Shown: piece by piece, positions 1-5,937 of the stretch
Position numbering within the stretch: position 1 is the first letter of the stretch
Layout: each line of letters starts with the position of its first letter
Source: Candidatus Eiseniibacteriota bacterium
Lineage (GTDB): Bacteria; Eisenbacteria; RBG-16-71-46
Length of the DNA stretch: 11,373 bases
Direction of reading: 5' to 3'
Assembly (NCBI GenBank): GCA_005893185.1
Contig: VBOS01000519.1
Coordinates: 1 to 11,373 of the forward strand
Made by a program: the position numbers and the translations under genes
The notes under the pieces: generated by a model
Seen by the model: only the letters and a program-made list of their open reading frames with translations
What the model was told of the DNA's origin: nothing
The model's database searches: none

Positions 1-23
1 CGAGCGGAGCCCGGCCCGGCCGC

Positions 24-293
24 ATGACGCGCCTCGTCGAGGCGGCGCTCGCCCGGCCGCGCGCGTGCGTGGCGCTTGCGCTGACTCTCACGCTCGGCGG
101 CACCTGGCTGCCCGCGCGCACGCGGCTCGACCACTTCGAGAACGGCATGTCGTCCGAGATCACGTACCGTTACTGGGCGCTGCGCTCGCGTCCGCCCGCA
201 GTGCTGTTCGACCCGGCGGACGAGTGCGGGCCCTTTCTGCCACGCATGCTCGATGCGCTGCGGCGGGAGAAGATCCCGGTGGACGGGCAGTAG
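24..293 (+). CDS. Small hypothetical membrane or secreted protein (possibly 5' partial)
   Basis: I do not recognise this 89-residue protein. Residues 1-15 carry arginines and are followed by a hydrophobic stretch, about residues 15-29 (CVALALTLTLGG), which could be a signal peptide or a single membrane anchor. The rest is polar and includes the segment RYWALRSRPPAVLFDPADECG. The frame has no stop back to the left edge of the window, and the only purine-rich motif upstream of the ATG (GGAG at 6-9) is about 14 bases away. The true start may therefore lie outside the window, and this may be the tail of a longer protein. A strong hairpin follows the stop codon (337-367). Nothing assigns a function; the gene is moderately likely to be real. 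Confidence 0.4.
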   Translation: MTRLVEAALARPRACVALALTLTLGGTWLPARTRLDHFENGMSSEITYRYWALRSRPPAVLFDPADECGPFLPRMLDALRREKIPVDGQ

Positions 294-336
294 CACGCCA
301 CGGGACGCGAGGCGCGGACTGCGAGGGACGGGAGGC

Positions 337-367
337 GCTGCGAGGCGCTTTGCGCGCGCCTCGCGGC
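337..367. repeat. Strong GC hairpin between two small genes
   Basis: A 9-bp perfect inverted repeat (GCGAGGCGC at 340-348, GCGCCTCGC at 356-364) surrounds a 7-base loop. Allowing one G-T pair it extends to 12 bp (337-348 with 356-367). It sits 43 bases after the stop of the first gene and 40 bases before the zinc-ribbon start. No T-run follows, so it is not a classic intrinsic terminator. It could act as a terminator, an mRNA 3'-end stabiliser or a leader structure for the next gene. Confidence 0.4.
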
Positions 368-407
368 CGGGCTAACGTGGGCGCGGTCACGAAAGGAGCC
401 CCGGCGC

Positions 408-590
408 ATGTGCCCATTCTGCGGCAAGCACGGCGATCGGCCGTGTACGGTGAGCGAGAAGCCCAACGGCCGCATCATGTGCTCGTGCGGCAAGCATTCA
501 TGGCCGAATTCCGGCGCCTTCCTCGAGAGCTGCCGCCTCGCCAGCCTCACGATCACCGGCATGGTCCACAACTGGACACAAGGGTACTGA
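408..590 (+). CDS. Small zinc-ribbon protein, function unknown
   Basis: This is a 60-residue protein with a CPFCG knuckle at residues 2-6 (Cys2, Cys5), Cys13, and a second pair CSCG at residues 25-28 (Cys25, Cys27), plus Cys42 and several histidines (8, 30). The spacing of the two Cys pairs is typical of a structural zinc ribbon, in which four Cys/His ligands hold one Zn ion. Such miniature proteins often bind nucleic acid or protein partners, but nothing here identifies a partner. The ATG is supported by a purine-rich GAAAGGAG about 8 bases upstream (391-398). There is no signal peptide or membrane segment, so it should be cytosolic. It precedes the NmrA-like gene by 52 bases on the same strand and could share a transcript. 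The gene call is fairly firm; the role is unknown. Confidence 0.6.
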   Translation: MCPFCGKHGDRPCTVSEKPNGRIMCSCGKHSWPNSGAFLESCRLASLTITGMVHNWTQGY

Positions 591-642
591 CACCGAGGCT
601 CCCCGGCGACGACACCGCGAATTCCATGAGGAGGAACATCGG

Positions 643-966
643 ATGAAGACCGGAAAGGATCTCATCCTCGTCACGGGTGCGACGGGCCGGCAGGGCGGCG
701 CGATCGCCCGCGAGCTGCTGGCGAAGGGCCACAAGGTGCGGGCGATGACGCGCCGTCCCGACTCGACCCCTGCGAGGGAGCTGGCCTGGCAGGGCGCAGA
801 TGTGAGGGCGGGCGACCTGGACGAAGCTGCGTCCCTGGAGCGTGCGGTCGCCGGGGCGTGGGGCGTCTTCGCCATGCGATCCTGCGCGCCGTGTTCTTCA
901 TGGACAACTGGATCTCGCCCTGGTTCCTGCCGTCCCTCCAGCAGGGGCAGCTCGCGATCGGCCTGA
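643..966 (+). pseudogene. NmrA-like NAD(P)-binding protein, N-terminal half before a frame-breaking deletion
   Basis: Residues 1-77 are a clear Rossmann start. They comprise ILVTGATGRQGG (GxxGxxG dinucleotide-binding loop), then a second strand ending in AMTRRPDS, GADVRAGDLDE and SLERAVAGAWGVFA. This matches the NmrA-like/atypical short-chain dehydrogenase family: NAD(P)-binding, often redox sensors or quinone/ether-type reductases. After GVFA, at about base 873, the frame turns into Arg/Ser-rich nonsense to a stop at 964-966. The family's next segment reappears in another frame at about base 876. A strong Shine-Dalgarno sequence (GAGGAGG, 629-635) supports the ATG at 643. The central part, about 62-66 residues by comparison with usual members near 290 residues, is absent. 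As written, the gene cannot make a functional enzyme. Confidence 0.7.
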
Positions 967-1328
967 AGCCCGAAACTCCGTTGCAGATGATCGCGGTCGG
1001 CGACATCGGGAAGTACGGGCTGTGGGCGTTCGAGCATCACGCCGAGCTGAACGGCCGGGCGATCGACATCGCGGGCGACCGGCGCACGATGCCCGAGACC
1101 GCGGAGATCCTGGGGCGGGCCATGGGCAGGCGCCTCGAGTTCGTCCGCTTGCCCATCGAGCAGGTGCGCTCGATGAGCGCCGATTACGCGACCATGCTCG
1201 AGTGGTTCGACCGGGTCGGCTACGACGCCGACATCGCCGCGGCTTCCCGCGAGAGCGGAATCCTCCCGACCACGCTTCCGGAGTGGGCGGTGAGCGCTCA
1301 CTGGGCCCCCGCGCCGGCCGCACTCTGA
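858..1328 (+). pseudogene. NmrA-like protein, C-terminal half in a shifted frame
   Basis: From about base 876 this frame encodes AILRAVFFMDNWISPWF, the substrate-domain entry of NmrA-like proteins (family form: ILRPVFFMEN). It continues through a well-preserved C-terminal half: IAVGDIGKYGLWAFEH, LNGRAIDIAGD, EILGRAMGR and MLEWFDRVGYDAD, ending at TGA 1326-1328. The nominal GTG at 858 lies inside the upstream half and has no reason to be a true start, so the real content begins near 876. Both halves keep normal codon composition and family motifs, so they were one gene until recently, or still are one gene in the real genome. Total length 643-1328 is 686 bases (remainder 2 on division by 3), so the missing piece is 1 modulo 3; about 190 bases would restore an ordinary protein near 290 residues. 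Confidence 0.7.
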
Positions 1329-1341
1329 ACGGACGCCGGGG

Positions 1342-1357
1342 CCGAGCCCGGGCTCGG
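1342..1357. repeat. Perfect 16-bp palindrome after the NmrA-like gene
   Basis: CCGAGCCCGGGCTCGG is self-complementary over all 16 bases and begins 14 bases after the stop at 1328. It has no T-tail. It may be part of a transcription end for the broken NmrA-like gene or a dimeric-protein binding site in the 134-base spacer before hsp20. I saw no CIRCE element or clear heat-shock promoter in that spacer. Confidence 0.3.
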
Positions 1358-1462
1358 AAGCGCGGGCGCCCCGGATCGCACGGAGCGCGTGCCGAACCGC
1401 GCCGTTTGTGGCCCCGACGGCCCTGCGCTAGGCTTCCTCGAGGCCGAGTGCAGGAGTTCGAA

Positions 1463-1909
1463 ATGGCACGAGATCCAGAAGATCCGATCGAGAGCATCCA
1501 GCGCGAGGTCGAGCGCATGTTTCGCGACCTCGTCTACCATGGCCACCCCGCGTCCCACTTCGGCGAGCCCACATGGAAGCCCCAGGCCGACCTGGTGGTT
1601 TCGCGGCGCGCCGCGCGCGTGCTGCTCGAGCTGGCGGGCGTCCCGCTGGAGAGCGTGCGCGTGACCCTGCGCGGGCGCACGCTCGAAGTGAGCGGACGCC
1701 GCAATCCGCCCCAGGAACCAAGCGACGCGCACTATCATCGCGCCGAGATCTACTTCGGCGAGTTCAAGCGCACGATCGAGCTTCCCTGGGAGGCGGAGGA
1801 GGGCACGGTCGAAGCTCGCTACCGCAACGGGATGCTCGAGCTCCATCTCAAGCCGGTGCGGGCACCGTCGGCCACCGACGTCACGGTCGAGCACAGGCAG
1901 TCCCGCTGA
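1463..1909 (+). CDS. hsp20: Small heat-shock protein, Hsp20/alpha-crystallin family
   Basis: This 148-residue protein has the architecture of an ATP-independent holdase chaperone. A short N-terminal arm (1-37, IQREVERMFRDL) leads into an alpha-crystallin domain (about 38-133). The domain holds the strand pair PQADLVVSRRAARVLLELAGV and VRVTLRGRTLEVSGRR, the dimer-exchange strand AEIYFGEFKRTIELP, and the signature YRNGMLELHLKP (120-131), a variant of the usual A-x-x-x-n-G-v-L. A C-terminal V-T-V at 140-142 may serve as the I-x-I/V oligomerisation motif. The ATG at 1463 is chosen because GGAG lies about 7 bases upstream and the arm has the expected length; the longer open frame upstream is GC-driven. 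Lon follows after 38 bases on the same strand. A holdase and a quality-control protease probably share a stress-induced transcript, although no sigma-32-type promoter is obvious. Confidence 0.9.
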   Translation: MARDPEDPIESIQREVERMFRDLVYHGHPASHFGEPTWKPQADLVVSRRAARVLLELAGVPLESVRVTLRGRTLEVSGRRNPPQEPSDAHYHRAEIYFGEFKRTIELPWEAEEGTVEARYRNGMLELHLKPVRAPSATDVTVEHRQSR

Positions 1910-1947
1910 TCCCGGATCCACTGACTCGAAGCGCCGAGAACGCATCC

Positions 1948-4041
1948 ATGCCGCCACGCGACAGCAAGAAGAAGATCACGGTTCGCGCGGTCCGCGGGTT
2001 TCCGCCGACCGAGCCCCAGGCCCAGCCGCCGGTTCGCGAAGTCCCGGTCCTGCCGGTCCGGCACACCGTGCTCTTCCCGTTCGCATTCCTCCCGTTCAAC
2101 ATCGGGCGGCCACGCAGCATCACGTTGCTGAACGATGTCATGGCCGGGGACCGCACGATCGCCGTGGTCACCCAGAAGGACGGCACGGTCGAGGAGCCCG
2201 CGCCCGGGGACCTCCACGGCATAGGAACGCTCGCCACCGTGCTGCGCATGGTGCGGATCGCGGACGACCGGATCTCGATCCTGGTGCAGGGCATCACGCG
2301 CGTGCGGATCCTCGAGGTGCTGGCCGAACAGCCCTACCTCAAGGCGCGGGTGGAGACGCTGGCGGAGGAGGAGAAGGAAGGCGACGTCGAGACCGGGGCG
2401 CTCGAGAAGGCGGTGGTGTCCGAGTTCGAGAAGGTCGTTGCAATTTCGCCCAACGTGCCCGACGAGGCAGCGGCCGCCGCCCGCAACCAGCACTGCTCGG
2501 GGCGGGTCGCGGACTTCATCGCATCGCTGCTCGATCTCAAGGCGGAGGACAAGCAGACGCTGCTCGAGGAGCTGGACGTGCGCCAGCGCCTGCAGCGACT
2601 CACCGGAATCCTCGCGCGCGAGCTGCAGCTCCTGCAGGTGGGCCAGCACATCGAGCAGTCCGTGCGGGAGTCCATCGACCAGCACCAGAAGGAGTTCCTG
2701 CTGCGCCAGCAGATGGAGGCGATCAAGAAGGAGCTGGGCGAGACCGACGATTCGCAGCGCGAGATCCAGGAGCTGAAGGAGAAGATCCAGAAAGCGGGCA
2801 TGCCCGAGGACGTGCGCAAGGAGGCGGACCGCGAGCTGAACCGGCTGCAGCGGATACCGCCCCAGGCGGCCGAGTACACCGTGGCGCGCACCTATCTCGA
2901 ATCCCTGTGCGACATGCCGTGGGCGGTCGCGACCGAGGACAATCTGGATCCCCGGCACGCGCGGCAGGTGCTGGACGAGGACCACTACGGCCTGCAGAAG
3001 ATCAAGGAGCGCATCCTCGAGTTCCTGGTCGTGCGGCGCTTCAAGAAGGACGCGCGCACGCCGATCCTGTGCTTCGTCGGGCCACCCGGCACCGGCAAGA
3101 CCTCGCTCGGCAAGTCCATCGCGCGGGCGCTGGGACGCAGGTTCGTGCGCCAGTCGCTGGGCGGCGTGCGGGACGAGGCCGAGATCCGCGGCCACAGGCG
3201 CACCTACATCGGCGCGCTGCCGGGCAACGTGATCCGCGGCATCCGACGCGCGGGCTCGCGCAATCCGCTGTTCATGCTCGACGAGATCGACAAGCTGGGC
3301 GCGGATTTTCGCGGCGATCCGGCGAGCGCGCTGCTCGAGGTGCTCGATCCCGAGCAGAACGTAGCCTTCATGGACCACTATCTCGACGTGCCGTTCGATC
3401 TGTCGCAGGTGCTGTTCATCACCACCGCGAACTACCTCGATCCCGTGCCGCCCGCCCTGCGGGACCGCATGGAAGTCATCGAGCTCTCGGGCTACACCGA
3501 GCAGGAGAAGCTCGAGATCGCCAAGCGCCACCTGATCCCCAAGGCGGTGCGCGAGAACGGGCTCGAGTCGCTCCAGGTCCGGTTCCTCGACGAAGGCCTG
3601 CTCAAGCTGGTGCGCGAGTACACGCGCGAGGCGGGTTTGCGCAATCTCGAGCGCGAGATCCAGAACCTGCTCCGCAAGACCGCGATGCAGGTCGCGGAGG
3701 GCAAGGAGGCCGCGCGCGAAATCACGGCCCAGCGCGTGAGGGAGCTGCTGGGCCCCGAGCCGTTCGATTTCGAGCCCGCCTCACGGCTCGACGCCCCGGG
3801 AGCGGCGCTGGGGCTCGCGTGGACGCCGACCGGCGGCGAGGTTCTCACCGTCGAGGCCACGGGCATGCTGGGCTCGAAACAGCTCATCCTCACGCGCTCT
3901 CCTTCATCCGCTCGCACGCGGAGGAGCTCGGCATCGACCCCGAGTTCTTCGACAACGCCGACATCCACGTGCACCTGCCGGCGGGGGCGATCCCCAAGGA
4001 CGGACCGTCGGCCGGCATCGCGCTGTGCACGGCGATCGTGA
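1948..4041 (+). CDS. lon: ATP-dependent protease Lon, N-terminal and AAA+ domains (frame lost before protease domain)
   Basis: Lon unfolds and degrades damaged and regulatory proteins in the cytosol as a hexamer. Residues 32 to about 225 are the LON substrate-binding domain (VLPVRHTVLFPFAFLPFN). A charged helical region follows (SIDQHQKEFLLRQQMEAIKK). The AAA+ module then has Walker A GPPGTGKT at 378-385, Walker B FMLDEIDK at 442-449, sensor-1 ITTAN from 491, and a sensor-2 region with REAGLRNLEREI. The protease domain starts correctly (GLAWTPTGGEVLTVEATGMLG, ending LILT near base 3894). The conserved GQLGDVMKES-type segment is then missing and the frame runs into about 49 residues of Arg/Ser/Thr nonsense to a stop at 4039-4041. 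The start at 1948 is chosen because it falls just after hsp20 and gives a normal Lon N-terminus; the Shine-Dalgarno is weak. Without the Ser-Lys dyad, this product could be an ATPase but not a protease. Confidence 0.85.
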   Translation: MPPRDSKKKITVRAVRGFPPTEPQAQPPVREVPVLPVRHTVLFPFAFLPFNIGRPRSITLLNDVMAGDRTIAVVTQKDGTVEEPAPGDLHGIGTLATVLRMVRIADDRISILVQGITRVRILEVLAEQPYLKARVETLAEEEKEGDVETGALEKAVVSEFEKVVAISPNVPDEAAAAARNQHCSGRVADFIASLLDLKAEDKQTLLEELDVRQRLQRLTGILARELQLLQVGQHIEQSVRESIDQHQKEFLLRQQMEAIKKELGETDDSQREIQELKEKIQKAGMPEDVRKEADRELNRLQRIPPQAAEYTVARTYLESLCDMPWAVATEDNLDPRHARQVLDEDHYGLQKIKERILEFLVVRRFKKDARTPILCFVGPPGTGKTSLGKSIARALGRRFVRQSLGGVRDEAEIRGHRRTYIGALPGNVIRGIRRAGSRNPLFMLDEIDKLGADFRGDPASALLEVLDPEQNVAFMDHYLDVPFDLSQVLFITTANYLDPVPPALRDRMEVIELSGYTEQEKLEIAKRHLIPKAVRENGLESLQVRFLDEGLLKLVREYTREAGLRNLEREIQNLLRKTAMQVAEGKEAAREITAQRVRELLGPEPFDFEPASRLDAPGAALGLAWTPTGGEVLTVEATGMLGSKQLILTRSPSSARTRRSSASTPSSSTTPTSTCTCRRGRSPRTDRRPASRCARRS

Positions 4042-4436
4042 GCCTGCTCACGGGCCGCAAGGCGCGCTCGGGGATCGCCATGACCGGCGAGATCACGTTG
4101 CGCGGCCGGGTGCTCCGGATCGGGGGCCTCAAGGAGAAGGTGCTCGGCGCGCACCGCGCCGGGATCAGGACCGTGATCCTGCCGAAGGAGAATCAAGGCG
4201 AGCTGGAGGAGGTTCCAGTCGAGATCCGCACGCACATGATCTTCGCCCCCGTGGAGCGCATCGAGCAGGTGCTGGAGCTCGCCCTCGAGGAAAAGCCGGT
4301 CGCTGCGCCGGCCGCCGAGCCGCCGGAGCCAAAAGAGCCCGAGTCGATGGCCGCGAAGCCGGCGCAGGGTTCGCCGCCAGCTGTGTCGCAGGACATCGCC
4401 GCCCGCTGGTCGCTGCCACGGCGCCCGAAATCGTAG
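3894..4436 (+). pseudogene. lon: Lon protease domain (Ser-Lys catalytic part) in the shifted frame
   Basis: From base 3894 this frame reads ALSFIRSHAEELGIDPEFF, then HVHLPAGAIPKDGPSAGIA with the catalytic serine at 4008-4010. GGLKEKVLGAHRAGI follows, with the catalytic lysine at 4137-4139. The Ser-Lys separation is 43 residues, as in E. coli Lon (S679/K722). The catalytic domain itself is intact. The N-terminal side stops at LILT, so only about 13 residues (roughly 40 bases) are missing between the pieces; restoring 40 bases gives one frame of 843 codons including the stop. No convincing start or Shine-Dalgarno precedes 3894, so this piece is probably not translated alone. After the usual Lon end (RIEQVLELALEE) comes a tail of about 50 residues rich in Pro, Ala and Glu, ending RWSLPRRPKS, which is unusual for bacterial Lon. 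Confidence 0.8.
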
Positions 4437-4454
4437 GCGATCAGCAGCAGGATC

Positions 4455-4475
4455 GAGCGCGGCCCGGGGGCGCTC
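4455..4475. terminator. GC hairpin between convergent lon and propeller genes
   Basis: GAGCGC (4455-4460) and GCGCTC (4470-4475) form a perfect 6-bp stem around a 9-base G/C loop. The whole structure sits in the 41-base gap between the lon stop (4434-4436) and the stop of the minus-strand gene (4478-4480). This is where a shared bidirectional terminator is expected. There is no T-run on either side, so termination by this hairpin alone is uncertain. Confidence 0.4.
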
Positions 4476-4477
4476 CG

Positions 4478-5899
4478 TCAGCGCGGCGTGACGCGGCCGA
4501 GCCGGAGCTGATGCTTGTTCCCCGGCTTCGCGCGAGTCCAGAGCAGGGCCTCCGGGGAACCGTCCGCGATGCTCCGGCTCGCCCACGTGGGGTAGGACGC
4601 CGGCCCTGCGTCCAGCGGGACGACGGCGCCGAAGCTCGCCGAGCCGCTCGTCCGGCTGCAGATCTCGAGCTTTCCCTCGACCAGCGAGTTGTCGGAGGGG
4701 AATCCGTTGTCGCGCTTGCCCTCGGAGTTGACCGCGCCGGGAGCCCAAGCCACCCAGGCGATCGACACGGCGCCGCCATCGGCTGTGATCGAAGGCGTGG
4801 ATGCGTTCTCCCCGACCGGAGAGATCCGGAGCGGTCCCGCGACCTTTCCGAGAGGATCGATCGAGGCGTACTCGATGGCGACGCTGGCCGGGGCGGCTCC
4901 GACTCCCGTGATTCCCTCCCTCCACGCGACGTGCAGCCGGCCGGATGGATCGCAAGCTGCGGAAACCTGGCGCTGGTCGCCGGGTGAAGGACTGACGACG
5001 CTCCAGCCGGAGAACGCGCGGTCCCGGAGCACGCCATGCAGGATCTGCTGGGTCCCGCCGACCGATCCGTAGCAGACGATGTGCATCTCCCCGCTCGCTC
5101 CTGCGACGAGCGTCGGCCGGGACTGGCTCGGGAAGCGGCCGTCGACTTGAGCGTAAGGGGGCGTGCCCACGGGCCCACTCACCGACCAGCTCCCATCCGC
5201 GGCCCGAACGGCCCAGGAGATTCCCGGCTGCGGGGCTCCCAGCTTGTTGAGCCGCGACGGATCGCGGGCCTCCCACGCCAGATAGATGAGCCCGTCCGAC
5301 CCGGCGGCGATGCAAGGGTGCTCCTGCCAGAGTTCGTCGCCCGTGAGCGGCCCAGCGTACACCTGTTCGAACCCAGCGACCGAGAACGGCTCGATTTCCT
5401 CCGCGAGCCGCAGGTCCCCGGCCGTCGTGAAGCGTGCGTACCGGATCTGGTGTGCGGGCTCGAGCCCGGTGCCGCCGTACCAGACGATGTGCACGTTGCC
5501 GTCGCCGGTCGCTGCGATCGTCGGGTGCCGCTGCGGTGCGGTCGAGACCTCGCAGCCGGGCCGATCCTCCAGCCAGACCGAGTCGAACCGATCCGTGTCG
5601 GGCCAGCGCTCCACCGAGCGCAGGAGGCACACCGTGGGGTAGCCCTGCGGCCCGCGAGTCCGGACCGCGCAGTACGCCATGCCCTGGGCGTCGATGAGGA
5701 ACTTGCGGTTCCCGACGTAGCCGAGCGCTTTGGAATCCGACACATCGGCTACGACCGTGGATCTCCCCGACTCGGCGTCGGGCATGAGCCGCGGCTGCAC
5801 GGACTGCGGCCTCGCGTCCACCGCCACGATCGTCATGAGGACGGCGACGGTCGACGCCCGCGCCGCGAGAGTTGCCCGGATTTTGGTCTCGGTGTTCAT
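4478..5899 (-). CDS. Secreted beta-propeller-like repeat protein in the exopolysaccharide operon
   Basis: This 473-residue protein has an N-terminal signal sequence (basic residues 6-14, hydrophobic core STVAVLMTIVAVDA at 16-29), so it should be exported. The body repeats a blade-like motif of the form P-x-I-A-x-x-x-D/S-G-x-x-H/Y-I/L-x-W. Copies lie at about 126-141 (PTIAATGDGNVHIVWY), 194-209, 261-277, 311-326 and 368-385, with degenerate copies near 63-77 and 436-455. That suits a six- or seven-bladed propeller of the sialidase/BNR-like type, although canonical Asp-box S-x-D-x-G-x-x-W motifs are not clear. It is the third gene of the operon, 38 bases after the glycosyltransferase stop. A GTG at 5905, two codons earlier, fits the AAAGGGA Shine-Dalgarno better than this ATG. 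It may bind, modify or cleave the polymer, or shape its export; the function is inferred from context only. Confidence 0.75.
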   Translation of the reverse strand: MNTETKIRATLAARASTVAVLMTIVAVDARPQSVQPRLMPDAESGRSTVVADVSDSKALGYVGNRKFLIDAQGMAYCAVRTRGPQGYPTVCLLRSVERWPDTDRFDSVWLEDRPGCEVSTAPQRHPTIAATGDGNVHIVWYGGTGLEPAHQIRYARFTTAGDLRLAEEIEPFSVAGFEQVYAGPLTGDELWQEHPCIAAGSDGLIYLAWEARDPSRLNKLGAPQPGISWAVRAADGSWSVSGPVGTPPYAQVDGRFPSQSRPTLVAGASGEMHIVCYGSVGGTQQILHGVLRDRAFSGWSVVSPSPGDQRQVSAACDPSGRLHVAWREGITGVGAAPASVAIEYASIDPLGKVAGPLRISPVGENASTPSITADGGAVSIAWVAWAPGAVNSEGKRDNGFPSDNSLVEGKLEICSRTSGSASFGAVVPLDAGPASYPTWASRSIADGSPEALLWTRAKPGNKHQLRLGRVTPR

Positions 5900-5937
5900 G
5901 GTCACATCGAAGTCCCTTTCTCGGCAGAGAGCGCGCG

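Noticed and set aside
842..1462. Open plus-strand frame running into hsp20 from far upstream
   Set aside because: It is Arg/Gly/Pro-rich with no family resemblance and overlaps the NmrA-like C-terminal half. The real Hsp20 begins at 1463 with a Shine-Dalgarno.
1819..3531. 570-residue minus-strand open frame opposite lon
   Set aside because: It is the antisense shadow of a GC-rich Lon gene, with Leu/Arg/Asp/His runs and no recognisable domain.
3880..4041. Programmed ribosomal frameshift joining the two Lon parts
   Set aside because: No slippery heptamer is visible at the join, and about 13 conserved residues are missing. A one-base shift would not restore the protein.
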